Below are positions 8,352 to 16,903 of a stretch of DNA of 64,000 nucleotides, one piece after another. Both the position numbers and the translations under genes were made by a program. A model generated the notes under the pieces. That model saw only the letters and a list, made by a program, of their open reading frames with translations. It was not told the DNA's origin and made no database searches. Location: positions 620,001-684,000 of the forward strand of contig CBDCCV010000002.1 of the NCBI GenBank assembly GCA_965215025.1, written 5' to 3'. Positions within the stretch are counted from its first letter, which is position 1, and each line of letters begins with the position of its first letter. The stretch is from CBDCCV01 sp965215025. Its GTDB lineage: Bacteria > Bacteroidota > Rhodothermia > Rhodothermales > Salinibacteraceae.

Positions 8352-9215
8352 TCAGCGTCCTGCCTGGCCATCGGTGGGCGGGCTGAGGAAGTCGGCGAGC
8401 GCGTCGAAGTCGTCGGCGGCGAGGCGGTTGCGCGTTTTCTGGAGGGCGGCGGCGAAGCCGGCCAGGGCGTCAAGCACGCGGCCTTGGCTTCCGGCCAGCA
8501 CGTCCGGGGAGGGGAGCGGGGCGGCCTCGCGTAGGAGCGCTTCGAGGGGCGAGCCGGAGAAGAAGAGCGCGTGCTCCTTTTCGCTGCCGCTCTCCTCGTC
8601 GCGCGCCCAGGCGGCGAGCGTGGCGGCCAGGAGACGGGGCACGTGCCGCGTCAGCGCCATGAGCCGGTCGTGGCGCTCGGCCGGCATGACGGAGAAGCGC
8701 GCGCCCGTGGCCTCGACGAGGTTCACGAGCGGTGCATAGGCTTCGCGCAGGGCGGCCTCGTCCATCTCTTCCGGCGGGCAGAGGACGTACGGCACGCCGC
8801 TGAAAAGATCGGCCCGCGCCGCCGCCGCGCCGCCTTTTATCCCTTCGACCAGCGGGTGCCCACCGACGAACGGGTTTTCCGGGCCGAGCGCCTCGCGCGC
8901 CACGGCGGCGATGGGTGCTTTGGCCGCGCCTACGTCTGTGACCAGGGCGCCGGGCTTGAGGTGCGGCGCCATCTCGCGCACGAGGCGCAGCGACGCGGCC
9001 AGCGGAGCGGCCAGCACCACGAGGTCGGCCTCAGAGACGGCGACGGAGAGGCCGGCAGCCTTGGCGTCGAGGGCGCCCCGGCGGGCGGCTTCTTCGAGCA
9101 CGTCCGGCGCGTCGAGGCCGGTAACGGGGCTGGCCGGCGCGTGCGCTTTCCAAGCCAAGCCCAGCGATGCGGCCAGCGCGCCCGTGCCGATAAGCGTCAC
9201 GCGGGTCTCGGTCAT
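8352..9215 (-). CDS. tyrA: Prephenate dehydrogenase family protein
   Basis: This NAD(P)-dependent enzyme would oxidatively decarboxylate prephenate to 4-hydroxyphenylpyruvate for tyrosine synthesis. The 287-residue product begins MTETRVTLIGTGALAAS, a Rossmann GxGxxxxS motif. It contains VVLAAPLAASL, the PFVGGHPLVEGIKGG active-site block with the conserved His near residue 120, and the helical dimerisation half (about 170-280). An upstream ATG at 9233 would add six residues; the shorter start fits the family. It lacks an ACT domain and a fused chorismate mutase. Substrate specificity (prephenate versus arogenate) cannot be told. Confidence 0.85.
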   Translation of the reverse strand: MTETRVTLIGTGALAASLGLAWKAHAPASPVTGLDAPDVLEEAARRGALDAKAAGLSVAVSEADLVVLAAPLAASLRLVREMAPHLKPGALVTDVGAAKAPIAAVAREALGPENPFVGGHPLVEGIKGGAAAARADLFSGVPYVLCPPEEMDEAALREAYAPLVNLVEATGARFSVMPAERHDRLMALTRHVPRLLAATLAAWARDEESGSEKEHALFFSGSPLEALLREAAPLPSPDVLAGSQGRVLDALAGFAAALQKTRNRLAADDFDALADFLSPPTDGQAGR

Positions 9216-9233
9216 GGCGCTGCGTTTCGTCAT

Positions 9234-9549
9234 AGAAAAATGGGATTCTGCGAGCGCGGCGTTGCGTTATTTGGGGGGAGCGCTGATTATCCTTCGCCTG
9301 TCGCTTGCGCCGCTCGGAAAAGATGAATCGGCTGATGTGGCGCGAGGTTCGGTGCCACCTAAGAGTTCCTAACAAAACCTATCCAAATCGGAGTCCGGGG
9401 CAGGCTCCGGGAGTGCGGTAATCTCCCGCTTTCAGCAAACCGGATGAGATTGCCGCGTCGCTTCGCTCTTCGCAATGACAATCCGGGGTTTTGTCAGCGT
9501 TCTAAGCCCTGCACGCGCCGCTCAGGTCCATCACACAACGCCAGAGACC
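9234..9549. other. Intergenic region without a gene
   Basis: This 316-base gap separates the divergent tyrA and rhomboid genes and should hold both promoters, but no convincing -35/-10 pair stands out. The only structured feature is the repeat at 9441-9486. No conserved coding signal is seen in either strand. Confidence 0.5.
9441..9486. repeat. Short palindromic intergenic repeat (ATTGC...GCAAT type)
   Basis: The element has GATTGCCGCGTCGCTTCGCT followed by CTTCGCAATGACAATC. ATTGC pairs with GCAAT around a GC-rich core, and CGGAT pairs with ATCCG outside. This GATTGC...TCGCAATGAC form is familiar from dispersed intergenic repeats in many environmental genomes (recalled, not searched). It lies just upstream of the rhomboid gene. 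Confidence 0.5.
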
Positions 9550-10326
9550 ATGCTTTTCCCCCTCGGAGACGACAACCGGAAGGTGACGGGCACCGCGTAC
9601 GTCACCATCGCGCTGCTCTTGCTCAACCTGGCCGTGTTCTTTCTTTTCCAGCAGGCCGGCGCCAACGCGGACTTCACCTACGGCTGGAGCGTGATCCCGC
9701 TCGAGATCAGCACGGGGCAAGACCTCGTCGAGGACCAGACGCTCACCGTGGACGGGCAGCGCGTGACCATCCCCGAGGCGCCCGGCCCGGTGCCCATCTA
9801 CCTCACCATCCTCTCGGCCATGTTCATGCACGGGGGCTACCTCCACCTCGGGGGCAACCTGCTCTACCTCTGGATCTTTGGCGACAACGTCGAGCACCGC
9901 TTTGGGGCAGCGGCGTTCTTGGTGCTCTACCTGGCCAGCGGCGTGGCCGGGACCTTCGCGCAGATCTACCTCGACCCCACCAGCGTGGTGCCGAACCTGG
10001 GCGCCTCGGGAGCCATATCGGGCGTTTTGGGGGCGTACCTCGTCCTCTTCCCGCGCAACCGCGTGCACACGCTCTTCTTCTACTTCGTCGTCTCGCTCCC
10101 GGCCGTGGTGGTGATCGGGTTCTGGATCGCGCTTCAGTTTTTCAACGGCCTCGGCGCGGTGATGGTGACCGAGGAGACGGCCGGCGGCGTGGCCTACGGC
10201 GCGCACGTGGGCGGCTTCGTCGCCGGCGCCGTCCTGGCCCTCGTCCTGCGCATGGTCATAAAGAAAGAGCCGGACAGCCCCCTCGCCCGCGAGGCCCGGC
10301 GCGACCGCTCGCGCCGCTACTGGTAG
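9550..10326 (+). CDS. Rhomboid family intramembrane serine protease
   Basis: Rhomboids cut single-pass membrane proteins within the bilayer. The 258-residue protein has a first helix (ALLLLNLAVFFLF, about 17-30), a large loop, then MFMHGGYLHLGGNLLYLWIFG. The catalytic serine is in NLGASGAISGVLG and the histidine in AYGAHVGGFVAGAVL of a later helix, giving the Ser-His dyad. Start ATG 9550 follows the pattern of related proteins; the in-frame upstream ATG at 9475 lies inside the intergenic repeat and is less likely. A strong terminator follows at 10351. Confidence 0.93.
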   Translation: MLFPLGDDNRKVTGTAYVTIALLLLNLAVFFLFQQAGANADFTYGWSVIPLEISTGQDLVEDQTLTVDGQRVTIPEAPGPVPIYLTILSAMFMHGGYLHLGGNLLYLWIFGDNVEHRFGAAAFLVLYLASGVAGTFAQIYLDPTSVVPNLGASGAISGVLGAYLVLFPRNRVHTLFFYFVVSLPAVVVIGFWIALQFFNGLGAVMVTEETAGGVAYGAHVGGFVAGAVLALVLRMVIKKEPDSPLAREARRDRSRRYW

Positions 10327-10350
10327 ACGATCCGTTTAGCGCAGGAAAAG

Positions 10351-10392
10351 GAGCGGAGGTGGTGCCCTGGCGGCCGCCTCCGCTCTTTTTTT
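10351..10392 (+). terminator. Rho-independent terminator after rhomboid gene
   Basis: The stem GAGCGGAGG pairs perfectly with CCTCCGCTC (10351-10359 with 10377-10385) and is followed at once by a run of seven T (CTTTTTTTG). It lies 25 bp after the rhomboid stop and separates it from the subtilase unit. Confidence 0.85.
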
Positions 10393-10606
10393 GCGCCCCC
10401 TCCGCACAGCATTTCTGAGCGGGGCCTGACCCCTTCCTGGTCGTTTCTGCACAGGAGTAGGGCAGAAGAGGGCGGGGCGCTCAGGAGACAAGCTCGCCGA
10501 AGGCTTGCGTCTCCGAGGCCGTCTACTCATCTCCGAGGCCGTCGGCCTGCTGGAGCGCCCTGGCCCACAGAAACGCTTATTTCATTCAAAAAGGAGGGGA
10601 ACGGTG

Positions 10607-13600
10607 ATGGACAAGAAGCTGATCGTAACGCTGCGCGCGCCCGAAGAGGCGCAAACCGTACGCGAGGCCGGCTGCGAGGTGCTGGCCGAGTACCCGAGCA
10701 GCCTGCTCGTGCGCTGCACCGAGGCGCAGCACGAAGCGCTCAGGGAAGCCGGACTCGAAACGGCCGAGGTGCCTGCGCCGGAGGTCCGGGTGTCCGGCGC
10801 CGCGTTTGCCTTTGACGCGGCCGTGGAAGCCAACGAGGCGGCGCCCGTCGCCTTCGACGCCGAGCGCACGGCGTACTACCTCGTCCGGCTGGCGGGGCCG
10901 CCGCAGGCGGCGTGGCGCCGGCAGATCGAGGCGCTCGGCGCCAAGATCCACGGGAGCCTGCAGGGGTTCGTCCTGCTCATCGGGGCGCTGCCGGCGCGCA
11001 CCGAGGCGCTGCGCGAATTAACCTGGGTCGAGGCCGTCACGCCGTACCGCGCCGCCATGAAGGTGGCGCCGCAGCTTCGGCCGGACGTGGAGGGCCGCGC
11101 GCTCACCGCTGCCGACCTCACGCGCATGGAGGCCGCCAACGGAGCCGCCGACAGCGCGGAAGGCGCGGAGGCGGCCGACGAGGCCGTGCAGGTGGAGATC
11201 AACGTGTTCCCAGGCGAGAGCGCCTCGGCGGTGGCCGCGCAGGTGCGCCGGGCCGGCGGCGCGGTGATCGCCGAGACCGAGCACACCGTGCAGGCCACCG
11301 TCGCGCCGTCGGCCGTCACCGCCCTGGCCGCCGAGCAGGGCGTGCAGTCCATCTTGCCCTTCGCCTTTCCCGAATTGCACAACGACGTGGCTACGCCCGT
11401 CATGGGCGCTCCGGCCGACCGCACCTTCGGCAGCCACACGCTTCAGGGCACGGGCGAGATCGTGGCCGTGGCCGACTCCGGCCTGGACACCGGCGACGCG
11501 ACGACCGCGCACGCCGACTTCGCCGGGCGCATCGCCGGCTTGGTCAGCCTGCCCACCGATGATGCCCTTGCGCCCTGGACCAACGACCCGCCCTCGAGCG
11601 ACGACGGCGCGGCGGACGCGAACTCGGGCCACGGCACGCACGTGGCCGGCTCGGTGCTGGGCAGCGGCGCGGCAGCCACCGCCGCCGGATCGGCCACGGT
11701 GCCGCAGGGCACGGCACCAGCCGCACGGCTCTTCTTCCAAGCGCACGAGCAAAGCGTGAACTGGAAGCCACTGAGCCAGCTCGACGCCGAGGGCCGCGCG
11801 CCTTTCACACCCCGCAACCAGTGGCCGCCGCGTACCGTCGGCCTCTACGGGCTTCCGCAGGACCTCAGCAACCTCTTCACCCCGGCCTACGCCGCCGGTG
11901 CGCGCTTGCACACCAACTCCTGGGGCGCGCCCGTGGCGGGCGTCTACAACGCGCGGTCCCGACAGGTCGATCAGTTCATGTGGAACAACCGCGACATGCT
12001 CGTCCTGTTCTCGGCCGGCAACAGCGGCAACGACTTCGACGGCGACGGCGTGATCGACGTGGACTCCATCGGCGCGCCGGGGACGGCCAAGAACTGCCTC
12101 ACCGTCGGCGCCAGCGAGAACGACCGTCCGAACGGCTCCACGCCCGCGCCCGGCGGTGACCTCAACTGGAACCAGTGGCGCAACCCCAATGGCACCCTGC
12201 GCTTCCCTAACCTCGGCCCGGCCGGGCACGTCTCGGACGACGTCGAGGGCATGGCGGCGTTCTCCTCGCGCGGCCCCACCGACGACGGGCGCATCAAGCC
12301 GGACGTGGTGGCGCCGGGCACGAACGTGCTCTCGACGCGCTCGTCCGCAGCCGGGGCGAACCCCCTCTGGGGCGACCTGGCGGCGACCGATCCGCTGAGC
12401 GGCCTCTACAACTGGAGCGGCGGCACGAGCATGAGCACGCCCTTGGTGGCGGGCGCCGCCGCGCTCATCCGCCAGCATCTCGTGCAGCAACGCGGCCACG
12501 TGCAGGACGGCGTGAAGCCCTCGGGCGCGCTCGTCAAAGCGTTCCTCGTCAACGGCGCCGTGCCGATGGGCGGGCAGTTCATGGGCGAGATCGGCGCCGT
12601 GCCGAACAACGTGTGCGGCTTCGGGCGCGTCAACCTCACCGAGGCGCTCGTGCCCGGCGCGCTCGAGCAGGCCCTCTTCGCCGACGAACCCGACTATGCC
12701 GTGGAGACGGGCGAGATCCGCTCCTTCGAGGTGCAGGTCGTCAGCGCGGCCGATCCGCTCAAGGCGACGCTCGTGTGGACGGACGCGCCCAGCCCGGCCA
12801 ACGTCGGCACGCTCCAGAACACGCTCTACCTGCAAGTGGTGCAGCCCGACGGCACCGTCATCGACGGCGATGTGACGCCGTTCCCGACGGCCACGAACAA
12901 CGTCCAGCAGGTGCTCATCAACGCGCCGGCGCCGGGCACCTACACGATCCGCGTGCGCGGCGTGGCCGTGGGTCAGCAGGCGCCGGGGGCCGCGCCCGGC
13001 GCGAACCCGCGCCAGGACTTCGCGCTCGTCGTCTCCAACGGCATGGGCTTTAGCACGCAGCCCGTGAGCATCGCCCAGGCCATCGACACGACCGGCTCGA
13101 TGGGCACGTTCGGCTACCTGGCGCCGGCGCAGGAGCGCGCCCGCCAGCTCGTTGATTTCATGCGCGCCAACGACAAGGTCTCGATCACGGAGTTCTCGCA
13201 GCGCCCCAGCGAGCCGGCCGATGCGCGGACGCCCTACCCGCTGCGGCTCCTGGGCAGCTTCGCGCCGGACTGGACAGGCGCCCACGCGGCCATCGGCGGG
13301 CTGACGGCCGGCGGCATGACGCCCATCGGCGCCGGGCTGGCTGAGGCGTGGAACCAGCTCTCCGCCGAGCCGGCGACGCGGCCCCGCGCCATCGTCCTCT
13401 TGAGCGACGGCCTGAACAACCGCCCGCCCGACCCGGCCACCGTGCTGCCGAGCATCCCCTCGGACGTGCCCATCTTCGCCATCGCGCTTGGGCCGGCCGG
13501 CAGCGTGCCCACGCTGCAGAGCATCGCCGGCTCGCGCCCGAACGGGGGGTACTACGCCGTGCAGTCGGACGAGGACGTGCACCGGCTGCACGAGGTTTAC

Positions 13601-14743
13601 GCGCAGGTGCAGGCGCTGGCCGCCGGCGCGGCGCTCGTCGGCCTCGACTCCGACGCCGTGGAGAGCCACGAAGAGCAGGGCCACGAGATGCCCATCGAGC
13701 CGGGCGTCGAGGAGGCCACCTTCGCGCTCTCGTGGGACGAAGGGGCCAACGCCGAGCCGCTGGAACTGATCGCCCTCGGCCCGGACGGCCAGCGCTACGA
13801 CGCCACAGCGGAGGCGACCGCGGAGCAGCACGGGCGCAGCTACCACCTCGTGCGCGTGGCCGTGCCCGAGGCGGGCCGCTGGCGGCTGCTCGTCCGCAAT
13901 CGCGGCGCGCGCCAGGCGGTCCGGTACACGCTCAGCGGTGCGGCGCGCGCCTCGCTAAAACTCTCGGCCGCCGTGCGCAGCCTGGAGGAGCAGCGCCTGA
14001 TCGTGCAGGCCCGTCTGCGGCGCGGCACCGAGCCGTGGGACGAGGCGCGCGTGGTGGCGCGCCTTATCCTGCCCACACGCTCACGCGAAGAGATCCTCGA
14101 GCGCTTCGGCGACGAGATCCGCGAGGTGCGGCTCCCGGACGAGGTGCAGGAGGAAGGGCTGAGCGACGAGCAGATCCTCCTGCTCAAAGAAAGCGTCTTC
14201 GCCCGCCGCTTCGCCGAGGAGCGGGGCGGGCTGTACGGCCGCAAAACCTTCGAGGTGGAGCTGGTGCCGGAAGGCGAAGGCCGCTGGATGGCTGAGGTCC
14301 CGCTCCCGGCGCCGGGCGCCGTGCACGTGGAGGTCCTCGCGCAGGGCGAGATCGAGGGCGTGGCCTGGGAGCGCCGCGCCACGCAGTCCGCCCACGTCGA
14401 GGCGCCGCGCCGCAAGCCGCGCAGGAAGCTGCGCATCGGGAAGATCTTTACGCGGCGCAACCGCCGCTGGAAGCACGTCATCATCGGCGTGCGCGTGCGC
14501 CGGCCCGACGGCACGCCGGCAACGCCCAAAGACCGCGTGCGCGTGCGCGCCGTCGTCAGGCAGAACGGCCACGAGATCGCCGCCGACGCGCTCGACTACT
14601 ACGGCCGAGGCGACTACTTCATCTGGCGCCTGCCCAAGTCGGACGTGCACAACGGCGACGAGGCAAACGTGAGCGTGGAAGTCCATCAGACCGAACTGGT
14701 CGTCACCGAGACGGCCACCGACGCTGCGCACGTCGCTCTTTGA
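10607..14743 (+). CDS. Subtilisin-like (S8) protease fused to VWA domain
   Basis: The 1378-residue protein starts at ATG 10607, 9 bases after a strong AAGGAGG ribosome site (10591-10597). There is no signal peptide, so it is probably cytosolic. Two inhibitor-like N-terminal segments (about 1-230) precede the S8 domain, which has Asp in VADSGLDTGDA near residue 288, His in NSGHGTHVAGS near 342 and Ser in SGGTSMSTPLVAG near 608. A P-domain-like beta region follows. Next is a von Willebrand A domain with the MIDAS motif DTTGSMG near 827 and ILLSDGLNN-type strands (about 820-1010). About 350 further beta-rich residues end the protein. It heads a tight unit with ATP-grasp genes and may process their product. 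Confidence 0.93.
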   Translation: MDKKLIVTLRAPEEAQTVREAGCEVLAEYPSSLLVRCTEAQHEALREAGLETAEVPAPEVRVSGAAFAFDAAVEANEAAPVAFDAERTAYYLVRLAGPPQAAWRRQIEALGAKIHGSLQGFVLLIGALPARTEALRELTWVEAVTPYRAAMKVAPQLRPDVEGRALTAADLTRMEAANGAADSAEGAEAADEAVQVEINVFPGESASAVAAQVRRAGGAVIAETEHTVQATVAPSAVTALAAEQGVQSILPFAFPELHNDVATPVMGAPADRTFGSHTLQGTGEIVAVADSGLDTGDATTAHADFAGRIAGLVSLPTDDALAPWTNDPPSSDDGAADANSGHGTHVAGSVLGSGAAATAAGSATVPQGTAPAARLFFQAHEQSVNWKPLSQLDAEGRAPFTPRNQWPPRTVGLYGLPQDLSNLFTPAYAAGARLHTNSWGAPVAGVYNARSRQVDQFMWNNRDMLVLFSAGNSGNDFDGDGVIDVDSIGAPGTAKNCLTVGASENDRPNGSTPAPGGDLNWNQWRNPNGTLRFPNLGPAGHVSDDVEGMAAFSSRGPTDDGRIKPDVVAPGTNVLSTRSSAAGANPLWGDLAATDPLSGLYNWSGGTSMSTPLVAGAAALIRQHLVQQRGHVQDGVKPSGALVKAFLVNGAVPMGGQFMGEIGAVPNNVCGFGRVNLTEALVPGALEQALFADEPDYAVETGEIRSFEVQVVSAADPLKATLVWTDAPSPANVGTLQNTLYLQVVQPDGTVIDGDVTPFPTATNNVQQVLINAPAPGTYTIRVRGVAVGQQAPGAAPGANPRQDFALVVSNGMGFSTQPVSIAQAIDTTGSMGTFGYLAPAQERARQLVDFMRANDKVSITEFSQRPSEPADARTPYPLRLLGSFAPDWTGAHAAIGGLTAGGMTPIGAGLAEAWNQLSAEPATRPRAIVLLSDGLNNRPPDPATVLPSIPSDVPIFAIALGPAGSVPTLQSIAGSRPNGGYYAVQSDEDVHRLHEVYAQVQALAAGAALVGLDSDAVESHEEQGHEMPIEPGVEEATFALSWDEGANAEPLELIALGPDGQRYDATAEATAEQHGRSYHLVRVAVPEAGRWRLLVRNRGARQAVRYTLSGAARASLKLSAAVRSLEEQRLIVQARLRRGTEPWDEARVVARLILPTRSREEILERFGDEIREVRLPDEVQEEGLSDEQILLLKESVFARRFAEERGGLYGRKTFEVELVPEGEGRWMAEVPLPAPGAVHVEVLAQGEIEGVAWERRATQSAHVEAPRRKPRRKLRIGKIFTRRNRRWKHVIIGVRVRRPDGTPATPKDRVRVRAVVRQNGHEIAADALDYYGRGDYFIWRLPKSDVHNGDEANVSVEVHQTELVVTETATDAAHVAL

Positions 14744-14761
14744 CGGCGCAGAGGAGGGCAT

Positions 14762-14799
14762 CCGGCCCGCAGCAGCACAGAGCAAACGCTGCGGGCCGG
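14762..14799 (+). promoter_or_regulatory. Perfect 12-bp stem-loop between subtilase and next gene
   Basis: CCGGCCCGCAGC (14762-14773) pairs perfectly with GCTGCGGGCCGG (14788-14799) around a 14-base loop. No T-run follows, so it is not a standard terminator. It lies 19 bp after the subtilase stop and 42 bp before the next start. It could be an attenuating or mRNA-stabilising hairpin that sets relative expression of the subtilase and downstream genes. Confidence 0.6.
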
Positions 14800-14841
14800 G
14801 CGCTCTCCATCCCTTACCCACTCCATCCCAAGAGGTGCACC

Positions 14842-15222
14842 ATGGCGACGAAAAAGAAAACCAACGGCGAGAAGAGCGCAGCTATCAACCTCGAAGAGGT
14901 GAAGGACACCCCGCTTTCAGAAATGACGGCGGACACGTTCCTCGAAGCGCTCGTAGAGGGCAGGGCCGTCCAGCATCTTAGGTTCTGGCCCGAGAAGAAG
15001 AAGTACGAGCTGTACATCGAGCCGGAGAACATCGGCCGGATTCCTTTCGACCGCTTCCGCGACATCCTGAAAGGGGAAAAGAAAAAGGTCGAGTACGAGA
15101 TCCCGCCGAGCGGATTCCGCGACTGGCGCCGGGAGGTGGACCTGGACCCGCGCGCGTACGACCGGCTCGTGGACCGGCTCGCCGACGACATCGAAGGGCG
15201 CCTGCGCGAGCGGAGGGGCTGA
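14842..15222 (+). CDS. Small charged protein of the ATP-grasp unit
   Basis: A 126-residue protein, start ATG 14842 with AGAGGTG upstream. It has a Lys-rich N-terminus (MATKKKTNGEK), a predicted helical segment (LSEMTADTFLEALVEG), then charged beta/helix segments (RFWPEKKKYELYIEPE) and a long basic C-terminal helix. There is no Cys, no signal peptide and no recognised family. It ends 3 bases before the next gene. Given its size and place between a cytosolic subtilase and ATP-grasp genes, it could be the substrate or a carrier of the modification, or an accessory binding protein; this is inference only. Confidence 0.75.
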   Translation: MATKKKTNGEKSAAINLEEVKDTPLSEMTADTFLEALVEGRAVQHLRFWPEKKKYELYIEPENIGRIPFDRFRDILKGEKKKVEYEIPPSGFRDWRREVDLDPRAYDRLVDRLADDIEGRLRERRG

Positions 15223-15225
15223 GCC

Positions 15226-15993
15226 ATGACGGACGTCCCCTGCACCGTCGTAGTAGGCTCCCCGGCCGATGCGCTGGCCGGCGCCGTAGCCGCCGCGCTG
15301 CGTGGCCGAGGGGCCAGCGTGTTGTGCGCCGATCCGTCCCGTCTGGCGGATCGGCGCGTGAGCCTCTCCGGGGAGGCCTTCACAGTCGAGGGCCGGGCGG
15401 TGGGCGCCGTCGTGTTCCGCGCGCCGCCCGATCTGTCCTTTAGCCGGGGCTTTCGCGTGGAGGACCGCAGCTTCTGCGATACGGAGACGCGGGCGCTGTG
15501 GCTGGCGGCCACGCATCTGGCGTCGGTCCTGGCGGTAAACCGCTACGGGGCCGGCGCCTGGTTTGGCGGGGCGGGCTGGGCGCCGTGGCGCCGTCTGCTC
15601 CAAGAGGCGGGCTTGCCGCTGGCGCCCTTCGCCTTTGGCGACGTGCCCGGCGCGGAGCGCCGCCGCTGGTATCCGTACGCGGGCCAGGAGGCGCACGCCG
15701 CACCGGGCCGCCGCACGCGCCGCACGCTCGGCGCGCCGCTGACGACGAGCGAGCCGGCCCAGACCAGCCTCGTCGTCGGTGGGGAGGTGGTGGAAGGGGA
15801 GGCGCTCCCCGCCGTGACCGAGGCCGCCGCCGTGCTCCGGGAGGCCGGCGTCCACATCGCCGCTGTCGCTACCGACGGCGCGGGCCGCGTGCTCCTCGTC
15901 GATACGCTGCCCGCCGTGCGCCGCCGCGCATCCGTTCAGCGCTCTGCTCATCTGATAAGCCAGCTTTGCTATGCACATCTGCGTCGTCGGTGA
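15226..15993 (+). CDS. Degenerate ATP-grasp-like paralogue
   Basis: The 255-residue protein aligns by eye with the ATP-grasp enzyme encoded next to it. AVNRYGAGAWFGGAGWAPWR and LLQEAGLPLAPF match VNRPSGGRSNGSKPF and LARAGFAVPRW there. Near the end, AAVATDGAGRVLLVDTLPAV stands where the partner has AGFDF...CLEVNPVPTF. The metal/ATP-binding Glu and Asn of LEVNP are lost and the central ATP loop is shortened, so it is probably non-catalytic, perhaps a substrate-binding subunit. It overlaps the next gene by 23 bases, implying coupled translation and a paired function. Confidence 0.75.
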   Translation: MTDVPCTVVVGSPADALAGAVAAALRGRGASVLCADPSRLADRRVSLSGEAFTVEGRAVGAVVFRAPPDLSFSRGFRVEDRSFCDTETRALWLAATHLASVLAVNRYGAGAWFGGAGWAPWRRLLQEAGLPLAPFAFGDVPGAERRRWYPYAGQEAHAAPGRRTRRTLGAPLTTSEPAQTSLVVGGEVVEGEALPAVTEAAAVLREAGVHIAAVATDGAGRVLLVDTLPAVRRRASVQRSAHLISQLCYAHLRRR

Positions 15994-16903
15994 CATGCAG
16001 GACCTCACGCTCGTCTACCTGCGCCACTGCGCCGAGCGGCGGGGGATGCAGGTGATCGATCTGCCCGAGAAAGGGCTGGGCGAGACCTGGGCCTACGCCT
16101 TCGACGACGCGGCGCCGTCCGATGGGCATCTCTTCACGAGCGACGGCGTTTACCCCTTTGCGGGCATCGCCGGACTGTTCGTAAGGCTTAACTCGGAGCC
16201 GGCGCTGCCGCCCGGCCTGGAAGAGGTGCCGGCGGAGCGGCAGGCCGCCCTCGTCGGCGAGCGCCGCAGCGCGTTGCAGTACCTGCTCAACAGCTTCCCG
16301 CAGCCGGTGGTGAACCGCCCGTCGGGCGGGCGCTCGAACGGGTCGAAGCCGTTCCAGATGCGCCGGCTCGCTCGCGCCGGCTTCGCCGTGCCGCGCTGGC
16401 TGGCGAGCAACGACGCCGAGGCCGTGCGCGCGTTCGCCGGCGCCTGCGCCGAGGGGGCCATCTACAAGTCCTGCTCGGGCCTGCGCGCGCAGGTGCGGCG
16501 GCTCGACGAGGCCGTGCTCGAACGGCTGCTCGAGGGCACCTCGCCCATCGTCGTGCAGGAGTACGTCGGCGGCTACGACGTCCGGCTCCACACGGTCGCC
16601 GGGCAGGCGTTCGCTACCAAGATCACGGCCGAGGGCGTGGACTACCGCTTCAGCGGCGCCGAGAGCCAGTACGAGGCCATCACCGCGCCTGAACCCATAC
16701 AGGCGCTCTGCCGGGAGGTGGCGGCGCAGGAAGGTCTGACCCTCGCCGGCTTCGACTTCCGCGTCACCAACGACGAGGCGTGGTATTGCCTCGAAGTCAA
16801 CCCCGTGCCTACCTTCCTGCCGTACGAGATGACCACAGGCCAGCCCATCGCCGACGCCGTTTTGGACGTATTCGCCGCCGTGCCTCATGGAGACTACGCC
16901 TAG
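15971..16903 (+). CDS. ATP-grasp ligase (RimK-like)
   Basis: A 310-residue ATP-grasp protein that would join a carboxylate to an amine or hydroxyl through an acyl-phosphate. Visible parts are a pre-ATP-grasp domain (about 1-105), VNRPSGGRSNGSKPFQMRRL with the ATP-binding Lys near residue 127, AIYKSCSG (second Lys), VVQEYVGGYDVRLHTV (hinge and Asp) near 195, and FDFRVTNDEAWYCLEVNP near 265-280 holding the catalytic metal-binding Glu and Asn. The arrangement resembles ATP-grasp ligases of graspetide/microviridin and protein-tagging systems. It overlaps both neighbours, so it belongs to one transcription unit with the degenerate paralogue and the PP-loop ATPase. Confidence 0.88.
   Translation: MHICVVGDMQDLTLVYLRHCAERRGMQVIDLPEKGLGETWAYAFDDAAPSDGHLFTSDGVYPFAGIAGLFVRLNSEPALPPGLEEVPAERQAALVGERRSALQYLLNSFPQPVVNRPSGGRSNGSKPFQMRRLARAGFAVPRWLASNDAEAVRAFAGACAEGAIYKSCSGLRAQVRRLDEAVLERLLEGTSPIVVQEYVGGYDVRLHTVAGQAFATKITAEGVDYRFSGAESQYEAITAPEPIQALCREVAAQEGLTLAGFDFRVTNDEAWYCLEVNPVPTFLPYEMTTGQPIADAVLDVFAAVPHGDYA

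Noticed and set aside
11018..13846. A 942-codon open frame antisense to the subtilase
   Set aside because: It is a by-product of high GC and strong codon bias opposite a gene with clear protease motifs; the translation is Arg/Gly/His-rich and has no recognisable domain.
15226..15993. Graspetide precursor peptide hidden in the ATP-grasp unit
   Set aside because: No TxKYPSD-like or repeated Thr/Asp/Glu core motif was found in any short frame between 14743 and 17600, so a precursor is not claimed.
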